DNA of 5,743 nucleotides, taken from the NCBI GenBank assembly GCA_002691885.1, contig NZJB01000098.1:1-5743 (forward strand), read 5' to 3'. The notes under the pieces are model-generated. The model did no database searches. It saw nothing but the letters and a program-made list of their open reading frames with translations, and was not told the DNA's origin. The position numbers and the translations under genes were made by a program. Position 1 is the stretch's first letter. Each line of letters begins with the position of its first letter. The stretch comes from Gammaproteobacteria bacterium (GTDB lineage Bacteria; Pseudomonadota; Gammaproteobacteria; Pseudomonadales; Pseudohongiellaceae). Positions 1-5,743 of the stretch are shown here, one piece after another.

Positions 1-19
1 TAGCATTTCGCTGACTCAT
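1..19 (-). CDS. 5' end of an unidentified gene leaving the left edge
   Basis: A minus-strand ATG at 19-17 is preceded, after six bases, by AGAGGG, a good Shine-Dalgarno match. The six visible codons read M-S-Q-R-N-A and then the window ends, so the product cannot be identified. It would be the next gene downstream of the DUF429 gene on the same strand, 144 bases beyond its stop codon. That gap is long enough for its own promoter, so membership in the same transcript is uncertain. The call rests only on the start codon and the ribosome binding site; a chance match remains possible. Confidence 0.45.
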
Positions 20-163
20 GCTCTGCCCTCTGGAGATGGTTAACCCGCCACCTTGCCGGCTGAGCCCACTTTATTAATGGCTACCGATACCACTGAGGGT
101 AAGCCCGTAAAGTTTCGCAAGAATGATAACTAGGGACTGCATCGTGCAAGCGCCATGATCGCT
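20..163. other. Intergenic region between the DUF429 gene and the left-edge gene
   Basis: I see no gene here. A plus-strand frame at 77-133 (18 codons) and a minus-strand frame at 74-142 (22 codons) both lack a ribosome binding site and overlap each other, so neither is called. The 8-base palindrome GGTTAACC at 38-45 lies just upstream of the ribosome binding site at 26-31 and could be an operator half or simply chance. No GC-rich hairpin followed by a T-run, as expected of an intrinsic terminator for the DUF429 gene, is visible. No convincing -35/-10 pair was found. Confidence 0.4.
26..31 (-). promoter_or_regulatory. Ribosome binding site of the left-edge gene
   Basis: AGAGGG on the minus strand lies six bases upstream of the ATG at 19-17, which is near-ideal spacing. 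It is the main reason for calling a gene start at the left edge. Confidence 0.45.
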
Positions 164-190
164 TTATGATGCACCTGTCGCTTTGATGCA
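159..190. repeat. Imperfect tandem direct repeat spanning the DUF429 stop codon
   Basis: TCGCTTTATGATGCA (159-173) and TCGCTTTGATGCA (178-190) are the same motif, separated by four bases and differing by a two-base insertion. Read on the minus strand, both copies fall at the 3' end of the DUF429 gene. The second copy read supplies the TAA stop (166-164), and the two-base difference puts that TAA in frame. This fits a small local duplication that set the present C-terminus, but the copies are short and chance cannot be excluded. Confidence 0.45.
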
Positions 191-928
191 GTGAACTTGA
201 GGTACATAGATGTACCCCTCACTGGCTTTGCCAAAAACTTTGCTGCCATAACCTGCCTGATACAGACCGGCAATGTACAAACATACAATGGCATCAAGGG
301 CATCCTCGTTATGCTTCAGCGCACCTCCCCTCAGTTCGGAGATTCTAGACTGACTGAAGTGGGCGCCGAATTGCTCAGGAATCTGCAAAGAAAGCACCGG
401 TGAGGATCCAAGGCGCAGCAGCATATTCGCTAACTGGATCTGTCCGTCGCGCTTCTGACCAACGCCTCCTTTTTTATAAAGATGGCGCTCTTCAAGTCGG
501 AAAATTTCGATCAGAGCCGGATGCGGATAGCATTCAAGCTGCCAGCGCCCTGCCCTGTCGCCGAGATGCCTGAAGCCGTGAGACTGCAGCCAGTTTCCGA
601 GGGCCACCCCATCTGATTCAGGATAACGCGACAGGTTAGTCGCATGACAGCCAGCCTTGCGCCCACCATATTCCATCGTGAGCTGATTTTCACAGGATCT
701 CCGGCCCGTTGCATTGGTGACCACGGTAGGCCCGTCGACCGTCACACCATGCAGCTGCTTGATTGCCGACAGTCCGGAGACGATCTGTTCCACACCGAAA
801 AGGTCAGTCAGCAGCGTTTGCAGGACCAAGGTGCGTCCGCTCAGACTGCCGACTGCGATCGCAGTGGGATTGCGCGTACTCACCCAGGCAAGATCAATAC
901 CGGCAAGAATTGTTGGCAAGCGGTTCAC
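164..928 (-). CDS. DUF429 family protein, predicted RNase H-fold nuclease
   Basis: The 254-residue product matches the DUF429 family, predicted to have an RNase H-like nuclease fold; its substrate and cellular role are unknown. Family landmarks in order: G-I-D-L-A-W at residues 10-15 (D12); V-D-G-P at 64-67 (D65), where relatives usually read I-D-A-P; G-R-R-S-C-E at 75-80; Y-G-G-R-K-A-G-C at 87-94; E-C-Y-P-H-P-A at 132-138; a Y-K-K near 151-153; and E-D-A-L-D-A at 208-213 (D209, D212). D12, D65, E132 and D209/D212 are the acidic residues expected of the predicted metal site. Length is normal for the family, and no signal peptide or membrane segment is seen, so it is probably cytoplasmic. The GTG at 928-926 is taken as start because a stop lies in frame just upstream (971-973). 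A TTG at 919-917 is equally plausible because AAGGA at 934-930 is ten bases from the TTG but only one base from the GTG. The gene lies 42 bases downstream of the acetamidase remnant on the same strand. Confidence 0.88.
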   Translation of the reverse strand: MNRLPTILAGIDLAWVSTRNPTAIAVGSLSGRTLVLQTLLTDLFGVEQIVSGLSAIKQLHGVTVDGPTVVTNATGRRSCENQLTMEYGGRKAGCHATNLSRYPESDGVALGNWLQSHGFRHLGDRAGRWQLECYPHPALIEIFRLEERHLYKKGGVGQKRDGQIQLANMLLRLGSSPVLSLQIPEQFGAHFSQSRISELRGGALKHNEDALDAIVCLYIAGLYQAGYGSKVFGKASEGYIYVPQVHCIKATGAS

Positions 929-929
929 A

Positions 930-934
930 TCCTT
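930..934 (-). promoter_or_regulatory. Ribosome binding site of the DUF429 gene, bearing on start choice
   Basis: AAGGA on the minus strand is separated from the GTG at 928 by one base and from the in-frame TTG at 919 by ten bases. Spacing alone favours the TTG, which would give a protein three residues shorter. An ATG at 930-928 is out of frame and runs straight into TGA. Confidence 0.4.
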
Positions 935-970
935 GCACTGAACAGCACCCCAAGCGTGCGCACACAGAGC

Positions 971-1411
971 CTAATTCTGATTGAAAATATCAAGTGGCAG
1001 AATTGCAGTGACTCCAACATTCTGCGCATCTACCAGTTGCGCAATTCTCAGGTCAACTGCAACACTGGCGATGATATAGGCCTGCTGCCGGTTATAACCA
1101 TAAGTTTTTACGATAACGTCAACAATTTCAGACACCGCGTTGCGTGCAGCAAGGTTGATATTGTTAGACAGATTCGCAAGCCCGGCTGTCACATCCGACT
1201 GAAGATACTGCATGTCGGGTGGAACCTCGCCCTCGTTCTTGACAGGAATTCCAGTAACGGCATAAAAACGACGCGAAGGGATGCAGTCAGCGCCGATTCC
1301 ACCCACCTCCACGACGCTATCATCTGCCTCATGCACCGCTGAAGCAATCAGCCAGAATGAGACAACAGCAAGCTTCAGAACCCGATAGGCTAACGTAAAT
1401 AACTTGGCTAT
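971..1411 (-). pseudogene. Acetamidase/formamidase family remnant: signal peptide fused to enzyme C-terminus
   Basis: The frame gives 146 residues from an ATA codon at 1411-1409 to TAG at 973-971. Residues 49-143 resemble the C-terminal part of the acetamidase/formamidase (FmdA/AmdA) family. They include F-Y-A-V-T-G at 49-54, a helix with A-A-R-N-A-V at 88-93, then Y-G-Y-N-R-Q-Q-A-Y at 104-112, A-S-V-A-V-D-L-R-I at 115-123, and the closing L-P-L-D-I-F at 138-143. Intact members are roughly 300-400 residues, so most of the N-terminal body is missing. Residues 1-30 look like a Sec signal peptide: K3, R10 and K13, then a hydrophobic run at 14-25 with A-S-A at 23-25 as a possible cleavage site. 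Secreted relatives exist as far as I recall, which suggests an internal deletion joining both ends in frame. There is no ATG near the start; AGAGGA at 1423-1418 sits six bases before the ATA, suggesting an ATG-to-ATA change. No frame-breaking stop has accumulated, so the event may be recent or a short product may still be made. Family call about 0.75; pseudogene status is inference. Confidence 0.68.
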
Positions 1412-1417
1412 GACGTT

Positions 1418-1423
1418 TCCTCT
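1418..1423 (-). promoter_or_regulatory. Strong ribosome binding site in front of an ATA codon
   Basis: AGAGGA on the minus strand is followed after six bases (AACGTC) by ATA GCC AAG, where an ATG would be expected. It marks the ancestral start of the acetamidase-family gene and argues that the signal peptide-like segment was its true N-terminus. The only other nearby start in frame, GTG at 1432-1430, has no recognisable site upstream. Confidence 0.55.
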
Positions 1424-1520
1424 GCTGCCCACGCTTCGAAGGACTCTGCTCGAGAAAGTTCCTTCAGCTGAGGACGCGTAAGCGATTGAATTACATGCTA
1501 TTGCTGACTGAGATGGAAGA

Positions 1521-1538
1521 TTAGCGGCTCGCCGCTGA
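1521..1538. repeat. GC-rich inverted repeat upstream of lhr
   Basis: AGCGGC at 1523-1528 and GCCGCT at 1531-1536 are exact reverse complements separated by two bases; as RNA this would fold as a five-pair stem with a four-base loop, extendable by a G-U and an A-U pair to 1521 and 1538. It sits 50 bases upstream of the lhr ATG. No T-run follows on either strand, so it is not an intrinsic terminator. It could be a protein-binding site or a leader hairpin in the lhr mRNA. Confidence 0.45.
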
Positions 1539-1587
1539 CAGGGCAACCCCGTAAGTCCAGCCCCTGCCTGTTGCCGTACTAATAGAC

Positions 1588-4500
1588 ATGGCAAAAACGA
1601 GCACAGCGCGGGCTGAAGTCGCGGCGACCGAAGCCACCGCGGAGCTGACCGCATTGGCGTTATTCCACCCCTGCACACGGACATGGTTCACCGAAGCTTT
1701 TGCAAGCCCTACCAGGGTGCAGTCAGAAAGCTGGCCGTTTTTGCGTACGGGCGAAAGCTCCCTAATGCTCGCACCGACAGGTTCAGGCAAAACGCTCGCG
1801 GCTTTTCTCGCTGCCCTTGATGGACTGCTTTTCGGAGAAAAAAAACCGGAGCCGGGCGTCAAGGTCATCTATATCTCACCGCTGAAAGCGCTTGGAGTTG
1901 ATGTCGATCGAAACTTAAGAGCCCCGCTGGCCGGAATTTCGGCCGCTGCTGCCAGAGAAGGCACCGCCCACAACGCTGTCACCGTCGCGATCCGATCAGG
2001 GGACACGGAGTCACGCGAGCGTGCTCGCATGCTCAAAGAACCACCTGACGTGCTGATCACCACCCCTGAGTCGCTCTATCTCATGCTTACCTCACGCGCA
2101 CGTGACATTCTGCAGAGCGTCGAGACGATCATCCTCGATGAAATCCATACCATGGTGCCCACCAAGCGTGGTACACACTTATTTCTCTCTCTGGAGCGTC
2201 TTGAACAACTGCGATGCCAGCAGCTACCCGGCATCAGGCCGATTCAGAGAATTGGCCTGTCAGCGACTCAGAGACCACTTGAGGAAGTCGCACGGCTTAT
2301 GGGTGGGTTCGAAAGAGACAAGAGCGGCCAGTCGCAACCGCGGCCGGTGCAGATCATTGATGCCTCAGAAAAGCGCCCCTTTGAACTGACGATCTGTATG
2401 CCCCTCGGTGATCAGGTCGATCAGACCGCCGATGAGTTTAATGTTGTTGGCAACGCCGCAACGTCTCCGGTTCCTGCATCCATCTGGCCGGCCATTTATC
2501 CGCGCCTTGTGGCACTAATTGGTGACCACCGATCCACCATGATTTTTGTCAACAGCCGTCGTCTGGCAGAGCGGCTCGCAGCCAGCATTAATGAAACAGC
2601 GGAACAGGATCTGGCGCGGGCACACCATGGTTCGATGTCCAAAGATACCCGCTCAGAAGTGGAGGATAGGTTGAAGCGAGGGGATCTGCGCGCGATCGTT
2701 GCGACGTCTTCCATGGAGCTTGGCATCGACATGGGCGCAGTAGATCTTGTCATTCAGGTGGAGGCGCCCCCCTCAATTTCCTCGGGGCTCCAACGCATCG
2801 GCCGCGCCGGACACAGCGTGGGGGCGGTTTCAAAAGGCATCGTTTTTCCCAAGTATCGCGGCGATCTGCTTTCGGCAGCAGCAGCTGCGCAGCAGATGCT
2901 GAACGGACAGGTTGAAAGTTCGACCTATCTGCGAAACCCGCTGGATGTCCTGGCACAGCAAATTGTCGCTATGGTGGCCATGGATGAGTGGGATGTTGAG
3001 GCGCTGTATCAGACACTGCGCTGCGCTGCGCCGTTTGCCGAGCTGCCGAGAGCGTCTTTTGAAGAAGTCCTGAATTTGCTCTCCGGACGCTACCCCAGCG
3101 ATGATTTCTCCGGTCTCAAAGCCCGCGTTACCTGGGACCGGATAAACAATCGCCTGATTCCCAGACGCGGCGCACAGCGAACTGCCATCCTCAATGCCGG
3201 CACGATTCCCGACCGCGGGCTCTACGGGGTATTTCTGCTTGGCGGCAGCGAAACTAAAAGCCGCGTCGGTGAACTGGACGAAGAAATGGTCTTTGAACTG
3301 CAGATTGGTGAAGTGTTCCGGCTCGGCGCCTCAATGTGGCGCACACTGGAAATTACCAAAGACCAGGTCCTGGTCGAGCCGGCACCGGGAGAACAGGGTA
3401 AGATGCCATTTTGGCGTGGCGACGGAGTCGGTCGACCGCTTGAATTCGGCAGAGCAATCGGCGCTCTAACCCGTATACTCTCGCGAGCCTCAAGAGCGGA
3501 TGCTCAAAAACTGCTGACCCATGATCACGCCCTTGAGGACGAGGCAGCTGACATCCTCTATGATTACGTCGCTGGTCAGTTCGAAGCAGCCGGCGACGTT
3601 CCCTCGGATGAATGTATCATCGTCGAAAATTTTATCGATGAAGTGGGCGATTGGCGCGTTGTCCTTCAGTCGCCTTTCGGCGCTCGCGTCCACGCCCCCT
3701 GGGCAATGACGGTCGCCGCACAACTTCGAGAGCGTTTTCCCGAAATCGACGTAGTCTGGTGTGATGACGGCATCGTCTTTCGAGTGCCCGAATCCGATTC
3801 TCCACCGGATGCCGAGTGGTTCATTCCAGATCCGGAGTCACTCGAAGAAGATGTGGTCCGCGCACTCAGCGACACGTCTTTGTTCGCGGCTCGCTTTCGG
3901 GAAAACGCGGCCAGAGCCCTGCTGTTACCCCGCCGCTTCCCTGGTCAGCGTACGCCTCTGTGGTTGCAGCGCAGAAAGTCCGCAGATTTGATGCATGCGG
4001 CCAGCCAGTACCCCAGATTCCCCATGATCCTGGAAACCTACCGGGAATGCCTGAGGGATGTTTTTGATATCGATGGACTGAATCAGGTGCTCGAGGACAT
4101 GCGCAGTCGTCGGATCAGATTACACCCCGTGAACAGCGATTCTGCATCACCTTTCGCGCAAACCGTGTTGTTCGATTTCACTGCCAGTTTTATCTACGAC
4201 GCTGATGCCCCGCTTGCCGAGCGTCGCGCACAGGTCCTTTCCCTGGACCACGCTCAACTCAAGGAGCTGCTGGGCAGCGCCGACTATCGCGAACTCCTCG
4301 ATCCGGAAGCCATCGCCGCCATAACGCTCAGGCGTCAGTTACTTGAGCATCCGTATGTGAAAGATCCGGATGATATCCATGACCTGCTGCTAGCGCTCGG
4401 AGATCTGAGTGTCGGCGACATCTTGGACCGCACCAGTCAAGGCCAGCAAGCTATCCTTGAGTCGATGCTCAGCGAACTGAGCAGAGCGCGGCGAATCATC

Positions 4501-5743
4501 GAAATCAGGGTGGCCGGAAATCCCCGTTTTATTGCCGCGGAGGATGCAGCCCGCTATCGGGATGCCCTCGGCACAGTCTTGCCGATGGGCCTGCCCGCGG
4601 CACTGCTCGAACCTTGCCAGTCCCCTCTGCAAGACCTGATTTCCCGATATATCCGGACACACGGACCTTTTGAGCCAGCTGAGCTCGCCAAGCATTTCGG
4701 CCTCGGCATCGATGTCCTGCGCAAGGCCCTGAACGAACTTTCTGCCATAGGGCGAGTCCTTGAGGGAGGATTTACACCTGGCAGCACGCGCCGCGAATGG
4801 ATTGACAACGATGTGCTGAAACAAATCAAGCGACGCTCGCTGGCAGGGTGGCGTCAACAAATTGAAGCGGTAGATCACAATAAGTTCGCCTCATTTATCG
4901 CGGACTGGCAATTTATTACCAGACCGAGGCGCGGACAGGACGCGCTCTACGACACCATCGAGCAACTGCAGGGGGCACCACTGCCAGCCTCTGTTCTGGA
5001 AACCGAGATCCTGCCAGCGCGCATCGCCGGCTATCGGATGGGCCAGATCGATGAGCTGTTTGTCTCAGGAGAACTTCTGTGGCGGGGGATCGAACCCGTT
5101 GGCAGCAGCGATGGGCGAATAGCCATTTACCTCGCCGAGAATTATCCCCTGCTGGCCCCTGAGCCGAACCCCATTGACAGCGAACTGGCTCAGCGTATTT
5201 ACGAGTTTATAGGCTCACGGGGTGCACCATTCTTTGACGATATCGTCGAGGCTGTCGGTGGCTTTCAGAACGACGTTCTTGAGGCGCTATGGGAGCTGGT
5301 GTGGAGCGGTAATGCGGGAAACGACAGCTTCACACCGCTGCGCGCGCGCCTGGGTGTGAAAGATAAAAAACCCAGAACCCGGCGGGGACAGCAGCGAATG
5401 AGGCCGCGAAGGGGCACCCGTCTTCCGGGCAGCGAAGGGCGTTGGACGCTGTTTGATCGGGTCGGCTGGGAGCAACCTTCAGCGACAGAAGCAAGAACAG
5501 CTCAGGTCCAACAACTGCTCGAACGTTATGGCGTTATGGTGAAGGAAGCGCTGACAAAAGAAGGGGTCACCGGTGGATTCTCCGGCATCTACCCTGTACT
5601 AAAGGCGATGGAAGAAGCCGGCCGAATCCGGCGGGGTTATTTTGTGGAGGGTCTCGGTGCCAGTCAGTTCGCAGTCCCGGGCGCTGAAGATCGCCTTCGC
5701 AACACTGCCGAATCGATTGACCCAGTCTTATTGTCTGCAACAG
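1588..5743 (+). CDS. lhr: Large helicase-related protein Lhr, ATP-dependent DNA helicase (3' end cut by window)
   Basis: This is a superfamily 2 helicase that moves 3'-to-5' on single-stranded DNA and takes part in DNA repair; in E. coli the C-terminal half also has uracil-DNA glycosylase activity. The frame is open for 1385 codons without a stop and runs off the right edge. Motifs: A-P-T-G-S-G-K-T at 62-69 (Walker A, K68), S-P-L-K-A-L-G at 97-103, T-T-P-E-S at 158-162, D-E-I-H at 184-187 (Walker B), S-A-T at 225-227, F-V-N-S-R at 320-324, A-T-S-S-M-E-L-G-I-D at 372-381, Q-R-I-G-R-A-G-H at 402-409. The Lhr winged-helix and DEAD-associated region follows, with V-G-E-L-D-E-E-M at 560-567, P-F-W-R-G-D-G at 607-613 and F-A-A-R-F-R-E at 766-772. 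The C-terminal winged-helix half starts near 870 and has a very basic linker at 1258-1281. By comparison with E. coli Lhr (1538 residues) roughly 110 residues are missing at the right, including the terminal Asp reported for glycosylase activity. ATG 1588 has no clear ribosome binding site; TTG 1654 is the alternative. Confidence 0.96.
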   Translation, partial: MAKTSTARAEVAATEATAELTALALFHPCTRTWFTEAFASPTRVQSESWPFLRTGESSLMLAPTGSGKTLAAFLAALDGLLFGEKKPEPGVKVIYISPLKALGVDVDRNLRAPLAGISAAAAREGTAHNAVTVAIRSGDTESRERARMLKEPPDVLITTPESLYLMLTSRARDILQSVETIILDEIHTMVPTKRGTHLFLSLERLEQLRCQQLPGIRPIQRIGLSATQRPLEEVARLMGGFERDKSGQSQPRPVQIIDASEKRPFELTICMPLGDQVDQTADEFNVVGNAATSPVPASIWPAIYPRLVALIGDHRSTMIFVNSRRLAERLAASINETAEQDLARAHHGSMSKDTRSEVEDRLKRGDLRAIVATSSMELGIDMGAVDLVIQVEAPPSISSGLQRIGRAGHSVGAVSKGIVFPKYRGDLLSAAAAAQQMLNGQVESSTYLRNPLDVLAQQIVAMVAMDEWDVEALYQTLRCAAPFAELPRASFEEVLNLLSGRYPSDDFSGLKARVTWDRINNRLIPRRGAQRTAILNAGTIPDRGLYGVFLLGGSETKSRVGELDEEMVFELQIGEVFRLGASMWRTLEITKDQVLVEPAPGEQGKMPFWRGDGVGRPLEFGRAIGALTRILSRASRADAQKLLTHDHALEDEAADILYDYVAGQFEAAGDVPSDECIIVENFIDEVGDWRVVLQSPFGARVHAPWAMTVAAQLRERFPEIDVVWCDDGIVFRVPESDSPPDAEWFIPDPESLEEDVVRALSDTSLFAARFRENAARALLLPRRFPGQRTPLWLQRRKSADLMHAASQYPRFPMILETYRECLRDVFDIDGLNQVLEDMRSRRIRLHPVNSDSASPFAQTVLFDFTASFIYDADAPLAERRAQVLSLDHAQLKELLGSADYRELLDPEAIAAITLRRQLLEHPYVKDPDDIHDLLLALGDLSVGDILDRTSQGQQAILESMLSELSRARRIIEIRVAGNPRFIAAEDAARYRDALGTVLPMGLPAALLEPCQSPLQDLISRYIRTHGPFEPAELAKHFGLGIDVLRKALNELSAIGRVLEGGFTPGSTRREWIDNDVLKQIKRRSLAGWRQQIEAVDHNKFASFIADWQFITRPRRGQDALYDTIEQLQGAPLPASVLETEILPARIAGYRMGQIDELFVSGELLWRGIEPVGSSDGRIAIYLAENYPLLAPEPNPIDSELAQRIYEFIGSRGAPFFDDIVEAVGGFQNDVLEALWELVWSGNAGNDSFTPLRARLGVKDKKPRTRRGQQRMRPRRGTRLPGSEGRWTLFDRVGWEQPSATEARTAQVQQLLERYGVMVKEALTKEGVTGGFSGIYPVLKAMEEAGRIRRGYFVEGLGASQFAVPGAEDRLRNTAESIDPVLLSAT
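1641..1644 (+). promoter_or_regulatory. Possible ribosome binding site for an alternative TTG start of lhr
   Basis: GGAG lies nine bases upstream of the in-frame TTG at 1654-1656, whereas the ATG at 1588 is preceded by TTGCCGTACTAATAGAC with no purine-rich site. Starting at TTG removes 22 residues rich in Ala, Thr and Glu that precede the conserved helicase N-terminus; Walker A lysine would then be residue 46 instead of 68, against about 57 in E. coli Lhr as recalled. Confidence 0.25.

Larger units (their letters stand above)
1412..1587. other. Divergent intergenic region between lhr and the acetamidase remnant
   Basis: These 176 bases separate lhr (plus) from the remnant (minus) and should hold promoters for both. 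The plus-strand lhr frame is closed upstream by TAA at 1552-1554, so lhr does not extend into it. Candidate elements are weak: TTGAAT at 1486-1491 with TGAGAT 17 bases on is only a partial sigma-70 match for lhr. A palindrome TCAGCTGA lies at 1464-1471 and a perfect hairpin at 1523-1536. No full LexA-type operator (CTGT, eight bases, ACAG) was found; CTGT near 1568 has no partner. Confidence 0.45.

Noticed and set aside
74..142. Small hydrophobic 22-residue frame on the minus strand, overlapped by an 18-residue plus-strand frame at 77-133
   Set aside because: Neither has a ribosome binding site or an identifiable relative, and they overlap each other on opposite strands.
644..1342. Plus-strand open frame of 232 codons
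   Set aside because: It is antisense to both the DUF429 gene and the remnant, whose recognisable motifs fix the true strand; its own translation shows no recognisable domain.
1568..1585. CTGT half-site just upstream of lhr as a LexA (SOS) operator
   Set aside because: The required ACAG at the correct distance is absent, so there is no support for LexA control.
1412..1684. Minus-strand extension of the acetamidase remnant up to an alternative start at 1684
   Set aside because: It runs antisense into the lhr coding sequence, has a low-complexity Ser/Arg/Cys composition with no family match, and lies upstream of a strong ribosome binding site that better marks the real start.
4390..4878. Minus-strand open frame of 162 codons inside lhr
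   Set aside because: It lies wholly antisense to the uninterrupted lhr frame and has no ribosome binding site or family features. The other frames within 1588-5743 were rejected for the same reason.
1588..5743. Membership of the Lhr-Core gene cluster with exonuclease, phosphoesterase and ligase genes
   Set aside because: The protein is the long E. coli-type Lhr with the C-terminal winged-helix half, and no ligase or phosphoesterase gene is visible in the window.
1..5743. Mobile element, CRISPR array, tRNA or rRNA
   Set aside because: No regularly spaced repeats, transposase motifs, terminal inverted repeats, cloverleaf pattern or rRNA-like sequence were seen on either strand.

Overview
The window looks like chromosomal DNA from a gammaproteobacterium or a close proteobacterial relative. 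The clue is a long E. coli-type Lhr helicase that aligns to the recalled E. coli protein over almost its whole length. Bases are moderately GC-rich: single lines sampled by eye run about 58-73% GC inside lhr and about 43-53% GC in the lines left of it. The taxonomic placement is an inference. No phage, transposase, CRISPR, tRNA or rRNA signal was seen.

Layout. (1) At the extreme left edge a minus-strand gene begins: ATG at 17-19 behind a well-spaced AGAGGG. Only six codons are visible. (2) Bases 20-163 are non-coding as far as I can tell. (3) Bases 164-928, minus strand, encode a complete DUF429 protein, a predicted RNase H-fold nuclease of unknown role. (4) Bases 971-1411, minus strand, hold a broken acetamidase/formamidase gene. 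A secretion signal-like N-terminus is joined directly to the C-terminal part of the enzyme, the catalytic body is missing, and the codon behind a very good ribosome binding site is ATA rather than ATG. (5) Bases 1412-1587 are a divergent intergenic region. (6) From 1588 to the right edge the plus strand carries lhr, a superfamily 2 DNA helicase with winged-helix C-terminal domains, open at the window end.

How they relate. The remnant and the DUF429 gene run in the same direction only 42 bases apart, so they were probably co-transcribed, and lhr is transcribed away from them. Lhr is a DNA-repair translocase/helicase and DUF429 is a suspected nuclease, so a link through nucleic-acid metabolism can be imagined, but only proximity supports it. 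The most unusual item is the acetamidase remnant. I do not see convincing evidence of a new multi-gene system here.
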